Shown piece after piece: positions 54,701 through 61,330 of a stretch of 64,000 nt of DNA (position 1 is the stretch's first letter; each line of letters begins with the position of its first letter). This stretch comes from Tabrizicola_A sp964393035. GTDB taxonomy: Bacteria > Pseudomonadota > Alphaproteobacteria > Rhodobacterales > Rhodobacteraceae. The stretch spans positions 1 through 64,000 of the forward strand of contig CAYMRX010000005.1 in the NCBI GenBank assembly GCA_964393035.1. Direction: 5' to 3'. The notes under the pieces were generated by a model. That model saw only the letters and a program-made list of their open reading frames with translations, was not told where the DNA came from and ran no database searches. The position numbers and the translations under genes are program-made.

Positions 54701-54785
54701 CAATCTTGCCGGCGGGACCGATGCCGAATTCAGCCTTTCGATCCGCGGTCACCATGATCTGACGGCCAGCAATCTGACCCTCTGA
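45732..54785 (+). CDS. Giant secreted double animal-heme-peroxidase with RTX repeats (MopA-like)
   Basis: 3017 residues. Two animal (myeloperoxidase-type) peroxidase domains lie at about 370-1080 and 2050-2640. In each the distal D-H pair (FGQFFDHG, D404-H405; FGQYFDHG, D2089-H2090), the distal Arg/heme-ester Glu R-x-x-E (R666/E669; R2273/E2276) and the proximal His (YRFGHSML, H797; YRVGHSLI, H2374) are present. RTX Ca2+-binding nonapeptides occur at about 1132-1256, 1712-1758 and 2751-2833, and an Asp/Glu tract at 2650-2733. There is no N-terminal signal peptide, and a type I secretion ATPase follows, so export by a C-terminal signal is likely. The architecture resembles the Mn(II)-oxidising MopA proteins; substrate not shown. 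Confidence 0.9.
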   Translation: MTVKLNVADLDFILRQIKISEAHAAGTPLTEIWVDGNGNVVPAGTVGALPAISDPLVPYGLRTVDGSYNNVVEGRETWGAADQAMPRLLDPNFRNDMDGDVMPLGPPGGPAVTNTNYGVIGVPSAGNGGNTGNVADADPRIISNLVVDQSINNPAAVEAWFASEAALAAFHLRYGEDAIPVRPGEGIAQPLLANADFEVQSMADGAPGVITDALGNYTIGAPNGWTLTGGTGGVVAPAAAVTDAGGHTGPNVAWLTGGATLAQSSGLLAEGVAYTLNFRVGDRTDQVWSGGTARLMAVSADGLTTVFLSQTTLPTPADGQWTAVSLSTTAIPAALDGYTLRVEIQQTGGAQVLVDQVEVTASSSQGNMIEIDNTDLASLPNIAPDDGISAPFNAWMTFFGQFFDHGLDLISKGGNGTVFVPLQADDPLVLGADGIAGTTDDLPNHLRFMALTRSTPVAGPGADGVLGTADDTAHEGQNVTTPYVDQNQTYTSHASHQVFLREYEMREVSPGVFEPVATGKLLDHAGGGLATWADVKAQARNLLGIELTDGDVLNIPLLRTDAYGAFIRGPNGLPQIVTGLGLDGIPNTADDEVEEGNLTAPVNTFSAGAVRIGHAFLDDIAHNANPFNSQTGALKTADADSVLGLGTPGRYDNELLDRHFITGDGRGNENIGLTSVHHVFHSEHNRQVASQQLEILSSGNMGFINEWLETDIGGLPAGFETMTALQQQAFAETLDWNGERLFQAARFATEMQYQHLVFEEFARKVHPNIEPFVFNAVTDINPAIFAEFANVVYRFGHSMLTDGMPRVFADGTGDNMGLIGSFLNPVAFDNDGALSADDAAGAVILGMTAERGNAIDEFVVSSLRNNLLGLPLDLAALNIARGRDTGIPSFNDARAQLFAQTNSVWLKPYDSWVDLAANLKTPMTVVNLIAAYGTHATILAETTLEGKRLAAFDLVFGGGAVSDADRLNFLNSRNGWTSDTNGLNDIDLWVGGMAERIMPFGGMLGSTFTAVFEAQLEALQFGDRFYYLSRTQGQNLLNQLEQNSFSKMLLANSGLADPGADGIRGTADDIVTHHIGVDSFARYDFVLEVDPENQLISDPVGNDPVLEGMGLGKVVRDDNYIRFSGGEHIVVGGTSGNDTIFTSDGDDGIWGDAGNDYIQSGFGVDLVNGGGGNDILIDDGDEADFLKGEEGDDVIATSSGLDIVMGGDGKDVVYLGTDSSEIFGGAGDDFLMGGEGHDNLMGNEGNDWMEGGNGFDVTAGDNTELFFNSRIIGHDVMFAGSDEHDFDAESGDDIMVQGESVIRNEGMFGFDWATYKGVQTAADADLRIRIFTTDQQDILRNRFDKVEALSGWAQNDVLLGDDRVAPGSILPGAGANEAVLFNDGLDQAGIDRIAGLEDLVTLQPGQIYWEAGNIILGGGGSDSIAGNGGDDILDGDRWLNVRIRITGNPGDANLAENEIATVDTLRHVFTATDAPVASWVGKSVFELMVSRVIAPSQMHIVRELLDGGQAADTDVAIFNDDVDQYTITYLPDGSVRIAHTGFGTNVDVLINDGVDTLHNIEFVQFRDGVVDIRQLPATGQPVISDLTPTEGQTLTVNLAGIADPNGIASAIAVQWQSLNGANWVDIPFATGTSFTPDDPLLFDFNGQQVGRQLRAVASFTDGFGHVETVISAPTAVVGDNFTGSALALNFTGTAGDDIAVGNSPSFFSTGANVMNGNAGADSLSGLGGNDTLNGGDGNDTLDGGTGVDTVTGGNGLDLIRLNFTTGAGGRDRVDGGADEDTVAITGAANAETFRIYTKSAAEAAGMTGFALTTEIVITRNGTNNAAIVAELDNIEEIIINTLDVSANDGNGAPNGGTNSGDTILVIGDFALTSLNYSTITINGSAANDTIDISAFSSAHRVVFRSAGGSDVIVGSLRPQDVIDLGSGTPVVTQLGNGMTRVDVGTNSVTFRAPNGLPTIPGLDSGDDNEANGGFVLTARDLAGLKNLVNGRPAFDDDDDTEGVAGVRQLSGAGNNEDNPDFGTAGTPFIRLTEAHYGAPDANGNRAINPLFDGLDPRAISNALGSQEADLAPNAKGASTLFMAFGQYFDHGLDFIAKNAAYGTIEIGGPGMVRAPGSDNPADLTRAAVDHIDANGVPQHLNMTSPYVDQNQAYGSHELVGQFLRESDGAQGFGMRLVQGEADPSDPDFNLLPTLRDLILHHWEANTVFRDPGLPGGEIAFRDHYAGLVDGAGVVNGAMVAGLAGNFMGSGQPLLLDANPFVGLLDHRVAGDGRANENFALTSVHTIWARNHNFHVENLMAQGFEGSQEEVFQAAKMLNESDYQRVVFNEFADMLLGGLRSSEGDIGSHGWDGYNPDTDARISHEFAAAVYRVGHSLIGQTLQVIGEDGQPMQVPLYDAFLNPTNAAGAFTGPLPAGYVPQPGYAQHGVAAILAGTATQAAEEVDYNIVDAVRNDLVRINADLFAFNVARGWDLGLGTLNQVRADLMASTDPYIRQAVGFAGDLTPYTSWADFKARNGLSDAVIAQFQTAYPDLVLTTPEDIAAFMAVNPDIVLHDGPAGSKIVSGIDRLDLWVGGLAESHVLGGMVGQTFWVVLHEQFDRLQEGDRFYYTDRFDNFDFYATFGEDTTFANIISRNSSLDNLDGTAFEANADEEDEEDDGTVGGDDDDNEDDDTGNGDDEGDDEDDGDTGSGGETDEDDSDQDGDDDADDDDCDDDHTDSDDEDDDVVTPPPSGDTGGAVVPPLAAAGVVVGTAAGEALFGTAAADNIMGLAGRDMLFAGDGADNVLGGAGNDMIFGDGGDDRLFGEDGDDFFEAGAGNDFVVGGVGQDSFAATIGDGNDVYYGDEVSGGTESDTLDMSRIQANVTADLGSAGTGRGLAGSTQSGQDVLWSIENFIGGSGDDVITAGRAANQIDGGAGSDTYRFLSAEDANGDTILSFQPGDRVDLSQIDANGSGAGDTSFTLVSGALTGVGQLLVSHEMREDGEYTVIHGNLAGGTDAEFSLSIRGHHDLTASNLTL
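49125..49500 (+). repeat. RTX (GGxGxDxUx) repeats, block 1 of the peroxidase
   Basis: Coding repeats such as GGAGDDFLMGGEGHDNLMG directly after peroxidase domain 1, with a further short copy near 49972-50040 (GGGGSDSIAGNGGDDILDGD). They form Ca2+-binding beta-rolls outside the cell and assist folding after type I secretion. Confidence 0.85.
50865..51005 (+). repeat. RTX repeats, block 2 of the peroxidase
   Basis: Coding block containing GLGGNDTLNGGDGNDTLDGG and GTGVDTVTGGNG between an Ig-like segment and peroxidase domain 2. Confidence 0.85.
53680..53930 (+). repeat. Asp/Glu-rich low-complexity tract in the peroxidase
   Basis: About 84 codons coding almost only Asp, Glu, Gly, Ser and Thr (for example DEEDEEDDGTVGGDDDDNED), with a single Cys in DDDDCDDDH and a PPPSG end. 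It joins peroxidase domain 2 to the last RTX block. Likely a flexible, cation-binding linker. Confidence 0.85.
53982..54230 (+). repeat. RTX repeats, block 3 (C-terminal) of the peroxidase
   Basis: Repeats such as GDGADNVLGGAGNDMIFGDG precede the C-terminal secretion region, which ends with hydrophobic residues (ASNLTL). This is the usual placement for type I substrates. Confidence 0.85.
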
Positions 54786-54796
54786 GGTCTGATAAG

Positions 54797-54850
54797 GTGC
54801 CCGGTTTGCCTTTGTGTCCCCACGGCAGACCGGGCACTTTCTCCCTTTTG
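54797..54850 (+). terminator. Terminator after the peroxidase gene
   Basis: GTGCCCGGT (54797-54805) pairs with ACCGGGCAC (54829-54837), with a further TGCC/GGCA pair inside, followed by TTTCTCCCTTTTG. It is the most convincing intrinsic terminator in the window. It separates the peroxidase transcript from the secretion genes. Confidence 0.8.
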
Positions 54851-54894
54851 TTTCAATATTTTGCAGATCTTCCCTTTCAGACAGGAATACCATC

Positions 54895-56688
54895 ATGGCC
54901 GCCCGCAGCAAGAAACCCGGAAAAAAGGCGACAGAGGCTCTTGGCGGGATCAGGGGGCTTGTCACGTTTTTGATGTCGATTTCCGGCATCATCAACCTCT
55001 TGGCGCTGACCGGCTCGTTCTACATGCTGCAAATCTACGACCGGGCCTTGGTCAGCGGCAGCGTGCCCACGCTGGTCGCCATTTCGGTTCTGGCAATCGG
55101 GCTTTATGCCTTTCAGGGCATGTTCGACATCATCCGCTCGCAGGTTCTGGTGCGCATGGGCGCGCGGCTGGACCGGCGGCTTGCTCCTTTGGCGCATCAG
55201 GTGGTGATCGACATGCCTCGCTTGGGCTATTCGCCCGCCGAAGCGCTGGAGCGCGGGCGCGACGTTGATACCCTGCGCGGCTTTTTCGGCTCGCAGGGGC
55301 CGATGGCAATCTTTGACCTGCCTTGGATGCCGCTGTTCCTGATCTTCGTCTACCTGCTGCATCCGGCCTTGGGCGCGCTGACCATTGCAGGGTCTTTCGT
55401 GCTGGCCTGCCTTGCCATCGCGACCGAGGTTCTGACCCGCAAATGGAGCCAGGCCACCACCGTCGCGACGGTGGAGCGCAACGCGATTGCCGATTCAAAT
55501 GCCCGCAATGCCGAGGTGTTGAAGGCCATGGGCTTTGCCTCGCGCGCTGTGGCGCGGTTCGCCGGGGCAAACGAGCGCCACCTTGATCTGCAAACCCGCA
55601 CCAGCGACATTTCCGGCACCTTTGGCGCGATTTCGCGGGTGCTGCGGATGCTGTTGCAATCGGCGATCCTGGGCCTTGCCGCCTATCTGACCATTCTGGG
55701 CGAACTTTCGGCCGGGGCCATCATCGCCGCCACGATTTCCGCCTCGCGCGCCATGGCGCCGATCGACCTTGCCATCGGCAACTGGAAGAACATCGTCGCC
55801 GCCCGCAACGCCTGGCGCCGGATGCGCGACACGGTCGAGGTGCTGGACAGCCAGGATGCGCCGATGGTGCTGCCCGCGCCGAAGGCGACCATCAAGGTCG
55901 AGGGGATTACCGTTGCGGCCCCCGCGACCGGGCGGGTGCTTTTGAGTGATGTCAGCTTTACCCTGAACGCGGGCGAGGCGCTGGGAATCATCGGGCCAAG
56001 CGGGGGCGGCAAATCCACCCTTGCCCGCGCCTTGACCGGGATCTGGCCGGTGCTGCGCGGCGCTGTCCGGCTGGATGATGCCGATCTGATCCAATGGGGC
56101 GATGACGAGCGGGGCCAGCACATCGGCTATCTGCCGCAGGATGTGGCCCTCTTGGATGCCACGGTCGAGGAGAATATCTCGCGGCTCGATCCGTCGCCCA
56201 ACCCGGTCGAGATTGTCGGCGCGGCCCGCGCGGCGGATGTGCATGAGCTGATCGTGCGGCTGCCGGACGGGTATCGCACCGCCTTGGGGCCGATGGGCAC
56301 GGCGATTTCGGGTGGCCAGCGTCAACGGCTTGGGCTGGCGCGGGCGCTTTATGGCAACCCGTTCCTTGTGGTTCTGGATGAGCCGAACGCCAACCTCGAC
56401 CCCGAGGGCGAAGCTGCCCTGACAGCCGCAATCGAGGCGATCAAACGGCGTGGCGGCATTGCGGTGGTGATTGCGCATCGCCCGTCGGCCTTGCAGGCCT
56501 GCGACCTGATTGCCGTGATTCAAAAGGGCAAACTCAGCGCCTTTGGTCCGAAGGACCAGATTTTGAACGCCCGCCCCGGCCCTGCGGTGGCCGAGGAAAG
56601 CCCTGTGCCGGCGGCCCGGACCACCACCCCGGTCGGGGGCAGGCCGGTTCCGGTTGCCGTCAACCCAGAAAGGGGGACCAAGTCATGA
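54895..56688 (+). CDS. Type I secretion ABC transporter (PrtD/HlyB-type)
   Basis: 597 residues. The membrane domain (about 20-320) has six predicted helices (for example GLVTFLMSISGIINLLALTG). The ATPase has Walker A GPSGGGKST (367-375), signature ISGGQRQRLGLARAL, Walker B LVVLDEPNANLDPE and an H-loop IAHRPS. No C39-peptidase-like N-terminal domain, as in PrtD. The start ATG at 54895 gives MAARSKKPGKKA. Probably exports the giant peroxidase and perhaps the RTX protein that overlaps its 3' end by 4 bp. Confidence 0.92.
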   Translation: MAARSKKPGKKATEALGGIRGLVTFLMSISGIINLLALTGSFYMLQIYDRALVSGSVPTLVAISVLAIGLYAFQGMFDIIRSQVLVRMGARLDRRLAPLAHQVVIDMPRLGYSPAEALERGRDVDTLRGFFGSQGPMAIFDLPWMPLFLIFVYLLHPALGALTIAGSFVLACLAIATEVLTRKWSQATTVATVERNAIADSNARNAEVLKAMGFASRAVARFAGANERHLDLQTRTSDISGTFGAISRVLRMLLQSAILGLAAYLTILGELSAGAIIAATISASRAMAPIDLAIGNWKNIVAARNAWRRMRDTVEVLDSQDAPMVLPAPKATIKVEGITVAAPATGRVLLSDVSFTLNAGEALGIIGPSGGGKSTLARALTGIWPVLRGAVRLDDADLIQWGDDERGQHIGYLPQDVALLDATVEENISRLDPSPNPVEIVGAARAADVHELIVRLPDGYRTALGPMGTAISGGQRQRLGLARALYGNPFLVVLDEPNANLDPEGEAALTAAIEAIKRRGGIAVVIAHRPSALQACDLIAVIQKGKLSAFGPKDQILNARPGPAVAEESPVPAARTTTPVGGRPVPVAVNPERGTKS

Positions 56689-58865
56689 TCGAGGTCAAGG
56701 GAACGCGCACCGCGGCGGCGGCTCAGGTTGATCCCGCCGATCCGCTTGGTCTGCGCCGCGATCCGCTGCCTGTGGGCCGGACGCTGGCGATTTGGGTGGG
56801 GGGGCTTATCGGGGTCGCGCTTTACCTGAAATCCTTTCTGGGGTCGGGCGAGGCCGAAGCCCGCCCCGAGCCGGAGCCGCGTCGGGCGCCAGATGCGGAG
56901 GACGAAACCCAGAGCAAACCTGCATCGCGGGCGATGCAGGCCCAGCCGGCTGCGGCAGAGCCAGAACCGGCCGCGCCATCTGCATCCGAGGCACCAGAGG
57001 CGCCCCGGTCGTCGATGCTGTCGCTGCCCGAGGTGGTCAGCCGCTTTGACAGCGGGTTCGCGTCTGGCCTGCCCGCGCTGAAGCTGCCAACCCCGTTCTT
57101 GTCGGCCAATGATGTGCTGCCGCCCTTCAGACCCTTGCGCGATCCGGTGCCCGAGGCGGTGATGCCGCGCAGCGGTGGCGGCACCAGCTCGACAGGGCCG
57201 GACCTGTCAAACTTGCCGCGGGATCGTGACGTTACGGTTGATCCGCGCAATCGCGCCCCGCGCAACTCTGGCCCGGTCAATCTGGGCGAGGTGGGCAGCG
57301 GTGCGACCTTGGCCATCGCGCTGTCACATCTTTTGGCCAAGACCGCCGATGCCGACGGGGATGTGCTGACCGTTTCGATGGGCGGGGCGTCGCAGGGGCA
57401 GATCGGGTCGGTCAACGGCGGGTGGCGCTATCTGGCAGACACCGAGGAACTGGGCGAGGTCACCTTGCGGTTTCGGGTCAGCGACGGCAGGGCGCTGGTT
57501 GAACAGACCGCAACGCTGACGGTGGTGGAAAACCTGTTTTCCGGCAGTGAGTTGGCCGATCTTCTGGTCGGCACCCAAGGGCGGGACCGGATTTTGGGCA
57601 GGGGCGGCGATGACAACCTTGCCGGTCTGGGCGGGCGCGACCGGATCGACGGTGGCGACGGGGCTGACAATATCGCAGGCGGCGCGGGCAATGACAGCCT
57701 TGAAGGCGGCGCGGGCGATGATGTTATCGCGGGCGGGGCGGGCCATGACCGGATTGCCGGGGGGGATGGCAATGACCGGCTGCATGGCGAAGCGGGCGAT
57801 GATGTGATTGCGGGCGATGCCGGCGATGATCTGGCTACGGGCGATGCGGGCAACGACAGTCTGAGCGGTGGCTCCGGTCGCGACAGTCTTGACGGCGGCG
57901 CGGGCGATGATCTGCTCGCTGGCGATGACGAAGACGATTTGCTCCTCGGGGCGGCAGGGCAGGATACCCTGCGCGGGGGCACCGGCCACGACACGCTGGC
58001 GGGCGGTGAGGGCAATGACTGGATCGGCGCGGGCGATGGCAATGACAGCGTTCAGGGCGAGGCGGGCGATGATGCGCTCTTTGCCGATGCCGGCGCGGAC
58101 CGGGTTTCCGGTGGCAGCGGCAATGACCAGTTGTTCGGCGGCGCAGGGGGCGACAGCCTTACCGGAGATGAGGGCCAGGATCTGCTGTCGGGGGATGCGG
58201 GGGATGACCTCCTTGATGGCGGTGCGGGCGAGGATATCCTGACAGGCGGTGCGGGGGCTGACAGCCTGTCGGGGGGCACCGGGGCCGATGTCGTTTTGGC
58301 CGACGGGGACGCCGCCGCAGATCAGTTTGATGGCGGCGACGGTTTTGACCAGTTGAACTTTTCTGCCGCGACCGACGGGGTCGAGATCAACCTGATGACC
58401 CTGATGGCGACGGGTGACAGCACCGGCGAAGACAGCTTTGACCAGTTTGAGTCCTTTGTCGGCAGCACTTATGACGATGTGTTCGTGGCCAGCGAGGGCA
58501 CGGCGACCCTTACCGGCAACGGCGGCGCTGATCTGTACCAGTTTCAGCCCGGCGACACGGTGGCACCGGTCATATCGATCTTTCAGATCACCGATTTTGA
58601 CAATGACGATCTGATCTGGATCGCCACAGCGCAGGGCGCAAGGCAAATCCGCAGGGCGCAGGCGGCGCTGGAAGACAGCATCGACGACTTCTTCGAGGAG
58701 TTCTCCGAAGGCATCAACGCCGACGAGCCACGCCTGCGCTATTCGCATGAATGGACAGACAGCTACCAACGCACCTTGGTCGAAGTGGATTTCGATCATG
58801 ACGACCAGATCGACCTGACGCTTCACATTGATGGCGAACACCTGCTCGCCCTCGACCACGCCTGA
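56685..58865 (+). CDS. RTX repeat protein with N-terminal membrane helix and cadherin-like domain
   Basis: 726 residues. A cytoplasmic N-terminus is followed by one hydrophobic helix (about 31-49, GRTLAIWVGGLIGVALYLKS). Then come an acidic/Pro/Ala-rich stretch (55-110), a cadherin-like domain (about 190-285, ending LRFRVSDGRALVEQTATLTV), about 25 RTX nonapeptides (about 298-538) and a C-terminal region of the haemolysin-type secretion kind. Inserted between the ABC and HlyD genes, with an ATGA overlap. An inner-membrane-anchored RTX protein is unusual; it may be a retained accessory part of the exporter or a surface-anchored partner. Function unknown. Confidence 0.8.
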   Translation: MIEVKGTRTAAAAQVDPADPLGLRRDPLPVGRTLAIWVGGLIGVALYLKSFLGSGEAEARPEPEPRRAPDAEDETQSKPASRAMQAQPAAAEPEPAAPSASEAPEAPRSSMLSLPEVVSRFDSGFASGLPALKLPTPFLSANDVLPPFRPLRDPVPEAVMPRSGGGTSSTGPDLSNLPRDRDVTVDPRNRAPRNSGPVNLGEVGSGATLAIALSHLLAKTADADGDVLTVSMGGASQGQIGSVNGGWRYLADTEELGEVTLRFRVSDGRALVEQTATLTVVENLFSGSELADLLVGTQGRDRILGRGGDDNLAGLGGRDRIDGGDGADNIAGGAGNDSLEGGAGDDVIAGGAGHDRIAGGDGNDRLHGEAGDDVIAGDAGDDLATGDAGNDSLSGGSGRDSLDGGAGDDLLAGDDEDDLLLGAAGQDTLRGGTGHDTLAGGEGNDWIGAGDGNDSVQGEAGDDALFADAGADRVSGGSGNDQLFGGAGGDSLTGDEGQDLLSGDAGDDLLDGGAGEDILTGGAGADSLSGGTGADVVLADGDAAADQFDGGDGFDQLNFSAATDGVEINLMTLMATGDSTGEDSFDQFESFVGSTYDDVFVASEGTATLTGNGGADLYQFQPGDTVAPVISIFQITDFDNDDLIWIATAQGARQIRRAQAALEDSIDDFFEEFSEGINADEPRLRYSHEWTDSYQRTLVEVDFDHDDQIDLTLHIDGEHLLALDHA
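57577..58300 (+). repeat. RTX repeat array in the membrane-anchored protein
   Basis: A long uninterrupted run of coding nonapeptides, for example GGAGNDSLEGGAGDDVIAGG and GGAGHDRIAGGDGNDRLHGE. The DNA is strongly periodic at 27 bp, which makes the region prone to recombination. Confidence 0.88.
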
Positions 58866-58890
58866 CCGTTCCGCTGCAAGGAGACATGCC

Positions 58891-60216
58891 ATGACTTCCC
58901 CGACGCCACAGCCCCGCGAAACAGCCCGGCGACTGGCCTTTGATCATCTTGGTGGCCGAGTCATGGCCGGGGCCGTGCTGGCCCTTGGCCTGATGGGCGG
59001 TATCGGCGGCTGGGCCTTTACCGCCAAACTCAGCGGCGCGGTGATCGCCGTCGGGGTGGTCAAGGTCGATCAGAATCTGAAAGAGGTTCAACATCGTGAC
59101 GGCGGCATCGTCGGGGAAATCCATGTGCGCGAAGGCGATGTGGTCGAGGCGGGGCAGGTGCTGTTTCGCCTGGATGATGCCCAGTCGCGCGCCGAACTGT
59201 CGATCCTGACAACGCAAGTGGACGAGGCCGAGGCCCGCCGCGCCCGTTTGATCGCTGAACGGGATGGCCGTGCCGAAATCAGCTTTCCGCAGCGATTTGC
59301 CGCCGAAGAAGCCCGCCACCGCGAATTGACCGCGGCCGAGACACGCCTGCATGCCAGCAACCTTGCGAACCGTCAAAATCAGCGCCAGCAACTGGAATTG
59401 GGCATCGCGCAGGTGGAAGACGAAATCGAAGGTCTGCAAGCCCAGCGGGCGGCTTTGTTGGAGGAAACCGAACTGGTCGAACAGACCCACACCCGCCTAG
59501 TCGCCCTGAACGAAAAGGGTCTGGCCGAGGCGCCCCGGATCGAAGAAGTCGCGCGCGAGCGCGTCAAACTGCGCGGGCGCATCGGTGAGATGGACGCCAA
59601 CACCGCCCGTTCCCGCGCGCGGATCGGAGAAATTCGCATGCGGATCATGGCGATTGACGATATCGCCCGCACCGAGGCGCAACGCGAACTTGCGGTGGTC
59701 GAGTCGCGGATTCAGGAAATGTCGGACCGTATCGTGGCCGTGCAGGACCGGCTGTCGCGCACCGATATTCGTGCCCCGATCGCGGGGCGCATCAACGAAG
59801 TCTCGGTCTTCACCGTGGGCGGCATCATTGCCCCGGCCGAAGTTCTGGCCACCATCGTTCCCGGCGCGGCCTTGCTGCGGGTCGAGGTGCAATTGCCGCC
59901 ATCCGCGATTGATCAGGTCCATCTTGGCCAGACCGCCCGCGTGCGCTTTTCCTCCTTCAACCACCGCACCACGCCCGAGATCCTTGGCGAGATCAGCTAT
60001 GTCTCGCCGGCCACATCGCTGGCGGCGGCTGGGGCCGAACCGGCCTATATCGGTCATGTGACGATCGAACCGCAGCAAATCGCCCGGCTGAAAGACCTTG
60101 AACTCTTGCCCGGCATGCCGGCCGAGGTCTACCTGTCCACTCAGGAACAAGTCGCCGCAGCCTATTTCGCCCGCCCCTTGATCGACCAATTCCAACGCGC
60201 CTTCCGCGAGGAGTAG
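58891..60216 (+). CDS. Type I secretion membrane-fusion protein (HlyD/PrtE family)
   Basis: 441 residues. One inner-membrane helix (about 23-45), then a lipoyl-type half (VVKVDQNLKEVQHRDGGIVG, GDVVEAGQVLFRLDD), a long coiled coil (about 105-300) and the second half with TDIRAPIAGRINEV, SVFTVGGIIAPAEVL and PGMPAEVYLSTQEQ. ATG at 58891 after AAGGAGAC. It would link the ABC ATPase to an outer-membrane TolC protein, which is not encoded in the window. Confidence 0.93.
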   Translation: MTSPTPQPRETARRLAFDHLGGRVMAGAVLALGLMGGIGGWAFTAKLSGAVIAVGVVKVDQNLKEVQHRDGGIVGEIHVREGDVVEAGQVLFRLDDAQSRAELSILTTQVDEAEARRARLIAERDGRAEISFPQRFAAEEARHRELTAAETRLHASNLANRQNQRQQLELGIAQVEDEIEGLQAQRAALLEETELVEQTHTRLVALNEKGLAEAPRIEEVARERVKLRGRIGEMDANTARSRARIGEIRMRIMAIDDIARTEAQRELAVVESRIQEMSDRIVAVQDRLSRTDIRAPIAGRINEVSVFTVGGIIAPAEVLATIVPGAALLRVEVQLPPSAIDQVHLGQTARVRFSSFNHRTTPEILGEISYVSPATSLAAAGAEPAYIGHVTIEPQQIARLKDLELLPGMPAEVYLSTQEQVAAAYFARPLIDQFQRAFREE

Positions 60217-60317
60217 CGATGGCGTGTGGGGCAAAGGGTGCTGTGAATGGGGCGAACAGGTGACCTTGTCAGACCCGAACGCCCTGTCCTATTGGGCTGG
60301 GCGGGAGCCGTCAAAGT

Positions 60318-60336
60318 GGCCTTGTTGCACAAGTCG
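60318..60336. other. Possible IS5/IS903-type terminal remnant
   Basis: GGCCTTGTTGCACAAGTCG resembles the outer end of IS903-group elements as I remember it. No matching opposite end was found up to the tRNA gene, so this is at most a solitary scar beside the IS3 element. Confidence 0.3.
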
Positions 60337-60448
60337 TCCGAGGACAGAATTGCCCTTCTGCCGGATAGATCTGATCTCCGGAAACTGGACCGTTTGAATC
60401 TGGAGTTTTCCGCTACGCTTCCCTGGCTGGGAGAGGAGCGGAATCGCC

Positions 60449-60781
60449 ATGAAAGCATCGAAGTTTTTGGACGCGCAGAAGGCGTTCATCATCAAGCAGG
60501 GCGAAGATGGAACGCCGGTTACGGAGATCTGCCGAAAGGCGGGGATCAGCCAGGCGACCTACTTCAACTGGAAGAAGAAGTATGCTGGTCTGCTGCCGAC
60601 CGAGATGAAGCTGCTCAAGCAACTCGAGAACGAGAACGCACGGCTGAAGGAGATCGTGGCGGACCTGACCTTGGATCGGGGGATGTTGCAGGATGTGATC
60701 CGGCGAAAGCTTTGCAGCCTGGCCGGATGCGCGAACTTGTTCGCGGGGTGTGCCGCGATTAGGCTCCTCTCGCGCATGTAA
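60449..60781 (+). CDS. IS3-family transposase OrfA
   Basis: 110-residue frame beginning MKASKFLDAQKAFIIKQGED with EICRKAGISQATYFNWKKKY, a helix-turn-helix, and a leucine-rich coil LKQLENENARLKEIVADL. The usual OrfA ends near MLQDVIRRKL at about residue 88. Here the frame continues (CSLAGC...), apparently because the stop became TGC. The product is probably close to functional in DNA binding, but its partner is broken. Confidence 0.8.
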   Translation: MKASKFLDAQKAFIIKQGEDGTPVTEICRKAGISQATYFNWKKKYAGLLPTEMKLLKQLENENARLKEIVADLTLDRGMLQDVIRRKLCSLAGCANLFAGCAAIRLLSRM

Positions 60782-60806
60782 ACATGCGCTGCCGGGCAGC
60801 GGGGCG

Positions 60807-61283
60807 ATGGATTTTGTTCACGACCAACTAGCGACGGGCAAGAAGCTGCGTGTTTTGACCGTGGTCGACACGTTCTCGCGCTATGTGCCGGTGTTGGATG
60901 TCCGCTACAGCTACCGCGGAGAAGATGTTGTGGCGACCCTCGACCGGGTGTGCCGCACGGCTGGCTATCCCAAGACGATCCGGGTCGACCAGGGCAGCGA
61001 GTTCGTGTCGCGCGACATGGACCTATGGGCCTATCAGCGCGGCGTCGTCCTGGACTTCTCTCGTCCCGGCAAGCCCACGGACAACGCCTTCATCGAGGCA
61101 TTCAACGGAAGGTTCAGGGCTGAATGCCTGAACCAGCATTGGTTCCTCACCCTTGCGGATGCGGCAGAAAAGTTGGAGGCTTGGCGTAGATACTACAATG
61201 AGGAACGGCCACACGGCGCGATCGGCAATAAGGTCCCGATCATGCTGACGAAATCGGGGGACGTCACCAGCCCGTCACCCTGA
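60807..61283 (+). pseudogene. IS3-family transposase OrfB, 5' part deleted
   Basis: 158 residues from MDFVHDQLATGKKLRVLTVV retain the integrase core. The DDE triad is at the D of MDFVHD, VDQGSEF and NAFIEAFNGRFRAECL, and it ends RPHGAIGNKVPIMLTKSGD. About 110-120 N-terminal residues are missing. A short stub MRELVRGVCRD ending in TAG lies at 60728-60763, followed by a GCGCATGTAAACATGCGC palindrome at the deletion joint. Confidence 0.75.
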
Positions 61284-61330
61284 GCGAAGCCGGAAAACTC
61301 TGCCTTCAGGCGGTCCAACGTTGGGGATCG

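Larger units (their letters stand above)
60373..61330 (+). mobile_element. IS3-family element, internally deleted
   Basis: Left end from about 60373 and right end about 61287-61330 share, when inverted, TGGACCG and GAGTTTTCCG in the same order, so both termini are present. It contains an orfA and only the C-terminal part of orfB. The total of about 960 bp is shorter than the roughly 1.2 kb of intact relatives. It lies between the secretion operon and tRNA-Thr. Confidence 0.75.

Noticed and set aside
57577..58300. Regular 27-bp periodicity suggestive of a CRISPR or VNTR array
   Set aside because: The period equals nine codons and encodes RTX nonapeptides in an uninterrupted frame; units are not identical and there are no spacers.
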